DNA of 12,506 nt, taken from contig JAOTUX010000013.1 of NCBI GenBank assembly GCA_029863665.1, forward strand, positions 1 to 12,506. The letters run 5' to 3'. The notes under the pieces are model-generated. The model was not told where the DNA came from. It was given only the letters and a program-made list of their open reading frames with translations, and did not search any database. A program made the position numbers and the translations under genes. The DNA comes from Candidatus Nitrosopumilus sp. GTDB lineage: Archaea > Thermoproteota > Nitrososphaeria > Nitrososphaerales > Nitrosopumilaceae. Below, piece after piece: positions 1 to 6,225 of the stretch. The stretch's first letter is position 1, and every line of letters starts with the position of its first letter.

Positions 1-41
1 AGTTAAAAAAAGTGAAAGAAAAGATGGAAAGTAGAAAATAA
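1..41 (+). CDS. C-terminal tail of an upstream gene, probably A-type ATP synthase subunit D (partial)
   Basis: Only the last 12 codons are in the window, in the frame that starts at base 3. They encode a lysine-rich end (LKKVKEKMESRK) followed by TAA. The stop shares its last base with the ATG of the next small gene (TAATG), a coupling typical of genes in one operon. A basic, helical C-terminus of this kind is usual for subunit D, the central-stalk rotor subunit of archaeal ATP synthases, and atpK lies just downstream, so subunit D is the best guess. The fragment is too short for a firm family call. Confidence 0.45.
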   Translation, partial: LKKVKEKMESRK

Positions 42-172
42 TGGCAAAAGAAGAAATAAAAAAATTACTTGAAAATTCTAAAAAAGAACTAAATGCTGAC
101 TATGATAATTTTGTAAAATCTATTCAAGATGATCTAACATCTTTCAAAAAGAAAACATTAGATCAAATTTGA
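41..172 (+). CDS. Small charged helical protein (43 aa) in the ATP synthase operon
   Basis: This ORF starts at the ATG overlapping the preceding stop (TAATG) and encodes 43 residues ending in TGA. The product is rich in Lys, Glu and Asp, has no Cys or Pro, no signal peptide and no membrane segment. The regular spacing of Leu, Ile, Val and Phe suggests one amphipathic or coiled-coil helix. The position between a probable subunit D gene and atpK suggests a role with the ATP synthase, for example in a stalk or in assembly. It could be a short relative of the helical peripheral-stalk subunits (H/G type), but I cannot recognise a family. The start overlap and the lack of rare features support a real gene. 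Confidence 0.6.
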   Translation: MAKEEIKKLLENSKKELNADYDNFVKSIQDDLTSFKKKTLDQI

Positions 173-190
173 GTCTACAACCTTACCATG

Positions 191-200
191 ATTTAAATAT
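191..200 (+). promoter_or_regulatory. TATA box for atpK
   Basis: The sequence ATTTAAATAT is centred about 29 bases before the atpK ATG at 225. That spacing predicts a transcript starting 0-5 bases before the start codon, in line with leaderless archaeal mRNAs. It implies that the proteolipid gene can be transcribed separately from the genes upstream. Confidence 0.6.
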
Positions 201-224
201 GGACCCAATGGAGCCACAACGTAA

Positions 225-527
225 ATGAAAACTATCGTCTTGTTACTTTTGGCAGCATCAGCAGTTTCAATTCTGGGTTCTACTGGAATTGCATTTGCAG
301 AAGATGGTGCATCTAGTGGCGATTCAATGAAACTCCTTGGTGCTGGTTTGGCCTTTGGTATTGCAGCCGGCGGAGCAGGAATTGGTCTTGGTCAAGTAGG
401 TGCAGCAGGTCTTGCAGTCATTAGTGAGAATCCAGCTTTGCAGTCTAAGGTATTCATCTTCGTAGGTATGGTTGAATCAATCGCAATCTACGGTATAGTC
501 ATGATGTTTATCATATTAGGACAATAA
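225..527 (+). CDS. atpK: A-type ATP synthase subunit K (proteolipid c subunit)
   Basis: This 100-residue protein is the membrane rotor-ring subunit that carries ions through the A-type ATP synthase. Residues 1-25 form a hydrophobic signal-like helix ending in AFA, so cleavage before Glu26 is likely. The mature part is a two-helix hairpin: a glycine-rich helix (about 37-66, with GAGIGLGQVGAAG), a short polar loop (SENP, 67-70) and a second helix (75-98) carrying the ion-binding carboxylate Glu84 in VESIAIYG. One hairpin and one carboxylate per chain is the standard c-subunit form. The gene has its own TATA box 29 bases upstream, although other probable ATP synthase genes precede it. It is followed by T-rich sequence and converges on pyrI. 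Confidence 0.95.
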   Translation: MKTIVLLLLAASAVSILGSTGIAFAEDGASSGDSMKLLGAGLAFGIAAGGAGIGLGQVGAAGLAVISENPALQSKVFIFVGMVESIAIYGIVMMFIILGQ

Positions 528-540
528 CCCTAACAACATC

Positions 541-565
541 TTTTTCAAATTTTTAGATTTTTTAT
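541..565 (+). terminator. T-rich terminator after atpK
   Basis: Several T runs (TTTTT, TTTTT, TTTTTT) lie 14-38 bases after the atpK stop, without an obvious hairpin. Oligo-T tracts on the coding strand are the usual archaeal termination signal. The tract also separates atpK from the convergent pyrI gene. Confidence 0.6.
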
Positions 566-1027
566 TTAATTATATTTTAGTTGGTTTACATCTAAAACTC
601 TTGCACAATATCTACACTTGAGGACTCTCCCCTCTTTGTCAATCACATCCATCACAGATTCAATGTATTCTGTGCTATTTGTTATACAATCTGGATTTGA
701 ACATCGAAAGATTCTGTCTATCTCATTTGGTAATGAAACTCTTCGTTTCTCAACTAATTTGTAATCTTTTATCATGTTAATAGTTGCTTTTGGTGCAATG
801 ACTGCAAGCTTGTTTGTGTCATCATCTTTTAGGAACTTGTTTTCTACCTTAATGATGTCTTTTTTCTTAAATTTACCGCTGGGTACATTCAAAGCTATAG
901 TAATCAATCCTCCATCCCCTCCATCAATTCTTAATGCATTAAGTACCTGAAGGCCCTTACCTTCATCAATATGATCAATTACAGTACCTTCCTTGATTCG
1001 TCGAACCATAAGGTTAGACTGTTCCAT
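566..1027 (-). CDS. pyrI: Aspartate carbamoyltransferase regulatory subunit
   Basis: PyrI is the zinc-bearing, nucleotide-binding regulatory chain of aspartate carbamoyltransferase, which commits carbamoyl phosphate to pyrimidine synthesis. Near the N-terminus is the family hallmark GTVIDHI. The C-terminal zinc domain shows four cysteines, two in CSNPDC and two in CRYC, and no hairpin Cys is missing. An in-frame GTG at 1048 would add seven residues, but I chose the ATG at 1027. It gives 153 residues, the usual PyrI length, and it lies 27 bases from the centre of a reverse-strand TATATA (1052-1057), as expected for a leaderless message. The gene is divergent from pyrB, with only 41 bases between the two starts, whereas many prokaryotes have pyrB and pyrI in the same direction. 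Confidence 0.95.
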   Translation of the reverse strand: MEQSNLMVRRIKEGTVIDHIDEGKGLQVLNALRIDGGDGGLITIALNVPSGKFKKKDIIKVENKFLKDDDTNKLAVIAPKATINMIKDYKLVEKRRVSLPNEIDRIFRCSNPDCITNSTEYIESVMDVIDKEGRVLKCRYCARVLDVNQLKYN

Positions 1028-1033
1028 CAGAAT

Positions 1034-1044
1034 ACTTTGTATAG
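1034..1044 (+). promoter_or_regulatory. Possible TATA box for pyrB
   Basis: The A+T-rich element ACTTTGTATAG is centred about 29 bases before the pyrB ATG (1069). It is weaker than a canonical TATA box. It lies on the pyrI side of the pyrI TATA box, so the two core promoters interleave. Confidence 0.4.
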
Positions 1045-1050
1045 TCACTT

Positions 1051-1059
1051 GTATATATC
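1051..1059 (-). promoter_or_regulatory. TATA box for pyrI
   Basis: TATATA at 1052-1057, read on the reverse strand, is centred 27 bases before the ATG at 1027. It therefore favours that ATG as the leaderless start over the upstream GTG at 1048, which would lie ahead of the transcript start. Confidence 0.5.
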
Positions 1060-1068
1060 ATTGAAAGA

Positions 1069-1998
1069 ATGAACGAATTCTATCAAAATGATATCATTTC
1101 AATTAAGGATTACAACAAAGAACAAATCGAAAAAATTTTTGTCGCAACTGACAAGATAATGCAACTAAATCCCTCAGACAGAAGAGAAATTTGTAAAGGA
1201 AAAACTTTGGGATATCTATTTTATGAACCAAGTACTAGAACTCGTCTTAGTTTTGATGCAGCAATGGCATCAATAGGTGGAAATTCATTAGGAATTGCTG
1301 ATGTTTTATCTTCTTCTGCACAAAAGGGTGAAAGTCTTGCTGACACTGTCCGAATAATGTCAATTTATTCTGATATTTTGATTTTACGACATACTCTAGA
1401 TGGTTCAAGTAGATTTGCAGCTGAGATTTCAGACAAACCTGTAATAAATGCAGGAAGTGGAACTGAAGAACATCCCACTCAGGCAATTCAAGATTTGTTT
1501 ACAATCAAAAAAGAAAAGAAAAAGATTGATGGTCTAAAAATTGGAATTATCGGTGATCTAAAGTATGGACGTACTGTTTACTCATTGTTATATGGACTTG
1601 GAAACTATGATGTTGATGTTCGTCTAATTTCCCCTGAATCTCTTAGAATAAGACATGATTCAATTTATGAAATTAAAAAGAGATTAGACTTTACAGAATC
1701 TACTAACCTTGAAGAACATATTGATGATCTTGATGTTCTTTATGTAACAAGAATTCAAAAAGAACGTTTTCCAGATGAAGAAGAATACCTTAAGGTAAAG
1801 GGAAGTTATGTTGTTGGATTGGATTTACTAAAACAAATGAAAGATGATTCTATTATCTTACATCCACTTCCAAGAATAGATGAAATCTCACCTGACGTAG
1901 ATAAGACAAAAAATGCCAAATACTTTGAGCAAGCTGAATATGGAAAGCATACTCGTGCAGCTCTACTAAGCATGATACTAAATGAGAATGGCTTCTAA
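1069..1998 (+). CDS. pyrB: Aspartate carbamoyltransferase catalytic subunit
   Basis: PyrB joins carbamoyl phosphate and L-aspartate to give N-carbamoyl-aspartate in cytoplasmic pyrimidine synthesis. The carbamoyl-phosphate loop STRTR is at residues 55-59. The flexible loop lysine and glutamate occur in KGES (86-89), HPTQ is at 135-138, and the aspartate-domain arginines lie in TRIQKERF (227-234). The HPLPR loop is at 265-269. All expected active-site motifs are intact, and 309 residues is the normal length (about 305-311). The C-terminal HTRAALL helix is also typical. It is divergent from pyrI, its regulatory partner, and the two chains probably form the classic regulated holoenzyme. The next gene starts 41 bases downstream with its own TATA box. 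Confidence 0.97.
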   Translation: MNEFYQNDIISIKDYNKEQIEKIFVATDKIMQLNPSDRREICKGKTLGYLFYEPSTRTRLSFDAAMASIGGNSLGIADVLSSSAQKGESLADTVRIMSIYSDILILRHTLDGSSRFAAEISDKPVINAGSGTEEHPTQAIQDLFTIKKEKKKIDGLKIGIIGDLKYGRTVYSLLYGLGNYDVDVRLISPESLRIRHDSIYEIKKRLDFTESTNLEEHIDDLDVLYVTRIQKERFPDEEEYLKVKGSYVVGLDLLKQMKDDSIILHPLPRIDEISPDVDKTKNAKYFEQAEYGKHTRAALLSMILNENGF

Positions 1999-2008
1999 TT
2001 CCGTATTC

Positions 2009-2016
2009 CATATATC
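2009..2016 (+). promoter_or_regulatory. TATA box supporting a leaderless TTG start
   Basis: CATATATC is centred about 27 bases before the TTG at 2040. The predicted transcript would begin at or next to that TTG, which supports a rare start codon for the following gene. Confidence 0.55.
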
Positions 2017-2039
2017 TAGAGACATTTTAACATGATTAG

Positions 2040-2750
2040 TTGACACAAACAAAAATAATTCCCATCTTTCCCTTAGACTTAGTTTTATTTCCCAGACAGG
2101 AACTTCCACTTCGAATCTTTGAACCTCGTTACAAGCAGTTAGTTGATGATTGCATGTTAGGTGATGGTCAGTTTGGTGTATGCTTGATTGATGCCAATAA
2201 TTCTGTCAATGGTTGGAATTCTCCTACAATGGTAGGAACCATCGCTAAAATTACTAAATGTGAAGATGTTGGATTAGATGGATTACAACTACATATTGAA
2301 ACAATAGGAAGAAATCCATTTAAAATTAAAAAAATTATTCCTCCTTCAATCCCACAACCTACAAACTATGATCCTCTTTCAGTAGAGGGACATCAAGAAA
2401 TCTCTACAATACATGAAAAAATTGGTACTGAAGAGAAGATGTACATTCAAGCTGAAGTTGAAATGATACCTGAAATTGATGAGAGTGTCTCATTAGAGCA
2501 TTGGGAAAAATTAGTTAAATTATGGAAAAAGAAAATCATTTCACAGGCATTGCCTCAAGTTGTTGAACCTCATACCTTAGATCATGTCTTAGAACAATAC
2601 TATCTTACTACTGACATCCCTACGGTTGATTACATATACTCATTATCTGCCCTTGGTGCCAAGGATCCAAACGAACTTCAGCCAATTCTGGAAGCAATCA
2701 CTATGACTGATTTGATTCACAAAGTCGAAGAATTGCTGACAGTAAAATAA
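2040..2750 (+). CDS. Stand-alone Lon N-terminal (substrate-binding) domain protein
   Basis: The 236-residue product begins with a sequence typical of the LON substrate-binding domain: IPIFPLDLVLFPRQELPLRI, followed directly by FEPRYKQLVDDCM. The central GQFGVCLI and the later helical half (about 125-236) also fit. There is no AAA+ ATPase and no serine-lysine protease domain, so it is not the Lon protease; such short proteins occur in bacteria, archaea and eukaryotes and are thought to bind proteins or ligands, with no settled function. The start is TTG: an in-frame TAG lies immediately before it, and the next ATG (codon 39) would cut into the domain. A TATA box 27 bases upstream fits a leaderless message. 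The secreted-protein gene follows 16 bases later and may be co-transcribed. Confidence 0.88.
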   Translation: MTQTKIIPIFPLDLVLFPRQELPLRIFEPRYKQLVDDCMLGDGQFGVCLIDANNSVNGWNSPTMVGTIAKITKCEDVGLDGLQLHIETIGRNPFKIKKIIPPSIPQPTNYDPLSVEGHQEISTIHEKIGTEEKMYIQAEVEMIPEIDESVSLEHWEKLVKLWKKKIISQALPQVVEPHTLDHVLEQYYLTTDIPTVDYIYSLSALGAKDPNELQPILEAITMTDLIHKVEELLTVK

Positions 2751-2766
2751 CCCTCTTTGAAGTAAA

Positions 2767-4134
2767 ATGATATTGTCACTCAAAAAACTAGTAATATTTA
2801 CCTTGATTGCTTGTTTGTTATTTCCAGCAAGTAGTGTTTATGGACATGGATTAGGAATCGATGCAATATCTTCAATAGATATTCAAGGAAAGGATATTTC
2901 AATCTCAGTTGAAATGCCAATGTATTTTGAGAATGATCAAGAACAAATCACTATTACTGCAACTGAAGATAAAACAAATGAAAATGTAAAAAATGTAACG
3001 TTCCTAATTGGTTTATTTCATGAGAATGAAATTATTTTCAGAAATTATTTCTTTGCAGAAGATGGAATTTTATCAATCAATGTGATACCAACCCAACAAG
3101 ATGAAGTTACAATTAATGGCCAACAGGATTCTCTACTTGGTGCATGGCACGGAACTGAATCAAATCCTATTGAAATTACAGGACCATTATTTGATTCAGG
3201 TGGTTTGTATAATTTTGAGATTGAAATAAGAACAATTGATGATCCTACTAACATTGTAGATAATTCTGGTACGTATAATGCTGATTTGACTCTAATTGAA
3301 ACTATCTCTTTTATTCAAAAAGATTCTGAAAACCATGATGTGGAATTTCGTGTAAAATCATATTTTGATAAAATTTCAAATTTTCAATACAATTCTGAGA
3401 CTAAAGAGATAACATTTGAGATGCCCTTTGATTGGAGAGAAAAACAAATGTCTCATGTACCTGTAGTTCATGAAGAAGTTCATTTTCCCAAAGACTTTTC
3501 TGAATTTCTGTCTCCTGGTTATTCAGGTTATGTAAATGGAATTGAATTATTCAAGGCTTCAGTGTCAATTGATGATTATACAGAAGAAGATGAAAGAATC
3601 GTTCATTTTATTTTGTTACAAGATCATTTGAGATATTTGAAAAATGAAATGAAAAAATTGGATGAACCATTACCTGATACTATTTCATTTACACTATCTA
3701 CTACTGAAAATATAGAATTCCCTTTAACTGCATATACAAAAAGTGAGGACTTTCAAGTTAACCTTTCATGGGATCCCATACAAATAGAGCCAGGAATTGC
3801 CACAAATTTTATTTTTACCATTCGTGACGGAACTACTGGTTCACCCTTACGAAATTCTGATTATACATTTGTAATTATACAAAATGGAAGTGAAATTTAT
3901 CGTACAACAGGAGTAGCTCAAGTTGGTGGTGAATTTGAAAAATTTACATTTAATGAAGATCAAACAGGTCCTACAATAATAAAATTTGAAAATATTAGAA
4001 ACACTGGACAAGAAACTGAATTTACAGTTGTTGTGGTACCTGAATTTGGAACAATTACATTATTCATATTGATAATTTCAACAATGAGTATAATTTTCGT
4101 AACTCGAAGAAATTCATTTAGATTTGATGTCTAA
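2767..4134 (+). CDS. Secreted surface protein with PEFG-CTERM anchor, function unknown
   Basis: This 455-residue protein has an N-terminal signal peptide (about 1-26) whose likely cleavage (VYG before His) would leave a mature chain starting HGLGID. The long middle is rich in beta-type sequence and acidic residues, has no cysteine, and looks like one or more immunoglobulin-like folds. An Ig-like segment before the C-terminus is suggested at about 325-420 (PGIATNFIFTIRDG). The C-terminus is a PEFG-CTERM signal: PEFG at 425-428, a hydrophobic helix, then a basic tail (TRR...R). This tripartite signal is characteristic of thaumarchaeal exported proteins and is thought to be processed by an archaeosortase-type enzyme. 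The gene starts 16 bases after the Lon-domain gene and its stop overlaps that of the convergent regulator. I do not recognise the central domain. Confidence 0.8.
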   Translation: MILSLKKLVIFTLIACLLFPASSVYGHGLGIDAISSIDIQGKDISISVEMPMYFENDQEQITITATEDKTNENVKNVTFLIGLFHENEIIFRNYFFAEDGILSINVIPTQQDEVTINGQQDSLLGAWHGTESNPIEITGPLFDSGGLYNFEIEIRTIDDPTNIVDNSGTYNADLTLIETISFIQKDSENHDVEFRVKSYFDKISNFQYNSETKEITFEMPFDWREKQMSHVPVVHEEVHFPKDFSEFLSPGYSGYVNGIELFKASVSIDDYTEEDERIVHFILLQDHLRYLKNEMKKLDEPLPDTISFTLSTTENIEFPLTAYTKSEDFQVNLSWDPIQIEPGIATNFIFTIRDGTTGSPLRNSDYTFVIIQNGSEIYRTTGVAQVGGEFEKFTFNEDQTGPTIIKFENIRNTGQETEFTVVVVPEFGTITLFILIISTMSIIFVTRRNSFRFDV

Positions 4135-4514
4135 AATGCAACAAGCTTTACTGTGTCCATGTTTTTGTTTGTTTGAAAATTTTTTGTCATTGTAGATATT
4201 TTTTCTGCTTCACCATCTATAACAAAAAGTTCCATACATTTTTCTTTCTCAATTTTGCTATGGAGATGTGTTGTGATTAGATCTTCAAAGTTATGAGTAA
4301 TCCCTGAAACAACATGATCAAACTCATCATTGTGTACCACTAAAAGTATGGCATGAATTTTTCCGGATAAATCTGATTTTTGTTTTTCTTCAGATACAAA
4401 CGTCCTGATTCCTGCTCTTATGGCCTCAGATCTTCCTGAAAATCCCATAGTGGATTGCAGCTTATCTAATTCTGAGAGAATTTCATCATTTAATGAGATT
4501 GAAACAATTGGCAT
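4131..4514 (-). CDS. nikR: NikR-like metal-responsive ribbon-helix-helix repressor
   Basis: The 127-residue protein has the two-domain NikR plan. Residues 2-42 are a ribbon-helix-helix DNA-binding domain: beta strand PIVSISLND, then two helices with GFSGRSEAIRAGI. Residues about 52-127 are the ACT-like metal-binding domain (KIHAILLVVHNDEFDH, ending TVKLVAF). Candidate metal ligands match the NikR type: His74, His83 and His85 (HLH) and Cys93. Compared with E. coli NikR (His76, His87, His89, Cys95) the first gap is two residues shorter and the last two longer. The gene is divergent from a Zn-type ABC transporter, so it may repress that operon in response to Ni, Zn or another metal. The metal cannot be read from the sequence. 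Its stop overlaps the convergent PEFG-CTERM gene by four bases. Confidence 0.85.
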   Translation of the reverse strand: MPIVSISLNDEILSELDKLQSTMGFSGRSEAIRAGIRTFVSEEKQKSDLSGKIHAILLVVHNDEFDHVVSGITHNFEDLITTHLHSKIEKEKCMELFVIDGEAEKISTMTKNFQTNKNMDTVKLVAF

Positions 4515-4534
4515 ATGCCTAATGTTATTAATTA

Positions 4535-4543
4535 TCTTATAAG
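4535..4543 (-). promoter_or_regulatory. TATA box for the nikR-like gene
   Basis: The palindromic CTTATAAG at 4536-4543 is centred about 26 bases before the ATG at 4514 when read on the reverse strand, which predicts a leaderless message. Confidence 0.5.
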
Positions 4544-4564
4544 TTTAGCAATTAAAGTTATTAA

Positions 4565-4584
4565 AATTTTATAGATTTATTAAT
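4565..4584 (+). promoter_or_regulatory. A+T-rich promoter region of the metal transporter operon
   Basis: This tract contains TTTATAG and TTTATTAAT, at spacings that would place transcription starts near 4597-4605. The two candidate start codons, TTG 4599 and GTG 4605, fall in that interval, so the exact box cannot be chosen by eye. Confidence 0.4.
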
Positions 4585-4590
4585 AATCTA
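4572..4590. promoter_or_regulatory. Candidate operator: inverted repeat TAGATT-N7-AATCTA
   Basis: A perfect 6-base inverted repeat with a 7-base spacer lies in the intergenic region between the nikR-like gene and the transporter operon, on the transporter side over its promoter. A dimeric ribbon-helix-helix repressor bound here would block transcription. The sequence is very A+T-rich, so chance symmetry is possible, and it does not resemble the E. coli NikR operator. Confidence 0.35.
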
Positions 4591-4598
4591 AACTATTT

Positions 4599-5507
4599 TT
4601 GAACGTGAATAATCATAGCAAATTAGCAATAATTGCAATTATCATAGTAATCCCGGTTGCATCATTTGCTGTTTATAGTTCAGATTCGAGTCAACGAAAC
4701 ATAACCTTAGAGACTACAAAATTACAAGTTATTTCTTCATTTTACCCTCTTCATGAATTTTCTCAAAATATAGGAAAAGAAAAAGTTGATGCTGTTTTAC
4801 TTGTTCCAATTGGAGTTGAACCACATGATTGGGAACCAACCATCAAAGATGTTCAAATAATGCAAGTATCAGATCTAATAATTATTAATGGAATTGGTTT
4901 TGAAAATTGGATTGATAATTTAGAGGAAAATAATTTTCAAGGAATCATTGTTGATACAAGTAGTGGAATTTTAATTAATCTTGATAACGAAAATAATAAT
5001 GAAATAGAAGATCCTCATATCTGGTTAAATCCTGTATATGCAAAAATTCAAGTACAAAATATTGCAAATGCATTTTCAAATTCTGATCCCAAAAATCAGA
5101 AATACTATCAATCTAACGCGGAAGAATATCTTGAACAATTAGATTTACTTGATTTAAAAATTCGAAATGAACTTTCATCTTGTACAAGTGATTTTATCGC
5201 ATTTCATGATGCTTTTTCATATTTTGCAGAAGAATATGATCTAAATCAACATACAATTATCTCTTCAAATGATCCTCATGGTGAAGCTACGGCAAAAACA
5301 TTAGAAAATATAATTTCAACAGCCAGAGAATTAAATATCAACATAATTTTTAGCGAAGAATCTGTTAATCCTAAAACTTCTCAAATTATTGCAAATGAGA
5401 TAAATGGAAAGGTTTTGGTGTTATCTCCACTTGAAGTTATTTCTGAAGGTACATACATTTCACAAATGACTAAAAATCTTGAAAACCTAAAGGAGGCACT
5501 ATGTTGA
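4599..5507 (+). CDS. znuA: Metal ABC transporter substrate-binding protein (ZnuA-like)
   Basis: This cluster A-I (ZnuA/MntA-type) protein captures divalent metal outside the membrane and hands it to the permease. An N-terminal hydrophobic helix (about 8-26) has no lipobox cysteine, so it is probably an uncleaved anchor or a plain signal peptide. Metal-binding residues fit the family: His76 in VEPHDWEP, His140 in DPHIWLNP, His203 in AFHDAFSYF, and an acidic group in FSEESVNP (252-258). Histidine at the third position is typical of Zn proteins, while Mn proteins usually have Glu there. The His-rich loop of many ZnuA proteins is replaced by an Asn/Asp/Glu-rich stretch (124-138). Cys195 and Cys302 could pair. 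The start could be TTG 4599 or GTG 4605. The stop overlaps the ATPase gene by 7 bases. Confidence 0.9.
   Translation: MNVNNHSKLAIIAIIIVIPVASFAVYSSDSSQRNITLETTKLQVISSFYPLHEFSQNIGKEKVDAVLLVPIGVEPHDWEPTIKDVQIMQVSDLIIINGIGFENWIDNLEENNFQGIIVDTSSGILINLDNENNNEIEDPHIWLNPVYAKIQVQNIANAFSNSDPKNQKYYQSNAEEYLEQLDLLDLKIRNELSSCTSDFIAFHDAFSYFAEEYDLNQHTIISSNDPHGEATAKTLENIISTARELNINIIFSEESVNPKTSQIIANEINGKVLVLSPLEVISEGTYISQMTKNLENLKEALC
5491..5496 (+). promoter_or_regulatory. Shine-Dalgarno site for the transporter ATPase gene
   Basis: AGGAGG lies four bases before the ATG at 5501 and inside the end of the preceding gene. It is the clearest ribosome-binding site noticed in the window, consistent with leaderless first genes and Shine-Dalgarno-led internal genes of operons. 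Confidence 0.75.
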
Positions 5508-6223
5508 AAATTGTTGAAATCAGTAACCTAACAGTTCAATATCCCGACGTCAAGGCACTTGATAATGTTAGTTTTAATGTCGACGAAGGTGATTTTCTAG
5601 GCATAATTGGTCCTAACGGTGCGGGCAAATCTACTCTTTTTGCTTCAATGCTTGGACTTAATACAAAATACAAAGGAAATATCAAATTTTTTGATCATGA
5701 TATTAGAAAATCAAAAGATTATCTTAAAGAGATTGGATACGTTCCACAAAAACCAATATTTGAAAAAAATTTTCCAGTTACAGTAAATGATGTTATAAGA
5801 ATGGGACTAAGAAATGAATCTGATGAAAATAAAATTGATGAAATTTTACAACAATTATGGATACACGAATTAAGCAATAGAAGAATTGGTGAATTATCTG
5901 GAGGACAACAACAACGAGTTTTTATTGCAAAAGCTTTAGTAAATAATCCAAAAATCTTAATTCTTGATGAACCTGTTACTGGAATTGATCAACAAAGTAT
6001 AGAATTATTTTATAGTATACTTCGTGAGCTAAACTCTAAACAAAAAATAACAATAATCTGGTCTTCCCATGATTTGGATGCAGTAAATCAACTTGCAAAT
6101 CATGTTGCATGCCTTAACAGAACGTTATTTTTCCATGGCAAGTCTGAAAAATTCTTCTCTGATGATGAACTTGTTAAACAATATTCTGAAGCTTCAATGC
6201 AGGAACATATGCATCATCATTAA
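5501..6223 (+). CDS. znuC: Metal ABC transporter ATP-binding protein (ZnuC-like)
   Basis: The 240-residue ATPase drives uptake of metal through the partner permease. All ABC motifs are present: Walker A GPNGAGKST (37-45), Q-loop Gln83, signature LSGGQ (132-136), Walker B ILILDEP (152-158) and the H-loop His190 in SSHD. It overlaps the binding-protein gene by 7 bases (ATGTTGA) and ends two bases before the permease ATG, so the three are one operon. The C-terminus carries a histidine cluster (HMHHH, 236-240). This might bind metal and sense cytoplasmic supply, although short His tails also occur without known roles. Family membership (ZnuC/MntB group) rests on context and overall similarity; the transported metal is inferred, mainly from the binding protein. 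Confidence 0.93.
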   Translation: MLKIVEISNLTVQYPDVKALDNVSFNVDEGDFLGIIGPNGAGKSTLFASMLGLNTKYKGNIKFFDHDIRKSKDYLKEIGYVPQKPIFEKNFPVTVNDVIRMGLRNESDENKIDEILQQLWIHELSNRRIGELSGGQQQRVFIAKALVNNPKILILDEPVTGIDQQSIELFYSILRELNSKQKITIIWSSHDLDAVNQLANHVACLNRTLFFHGKSEKFFSDDELVKQYSEASMQEHMHHH

Positions 6224-6225
6224 TC

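Noticed and set aside
1046..1048. GTG at 1048 as the start of pyrI
   Set aside because: It adds seven residues beyond the usual PyrI length and lies upstream of the transcript start predicted from the TATA box.
1247..1486. Open frame on the reverse strand inside pyrB
   Set aside because: It is antisense to a fully conserved enzyme, has low-complexity His/Leu/Gln composition and no promoter, so it is a shadow frame.
2032..2042. ATG at 2032 as a start for the Lon-domain gene
   Set aside because: The frame reads ATG ATT AGT TGA, so it stops after three codons and is not in frame with the domain.
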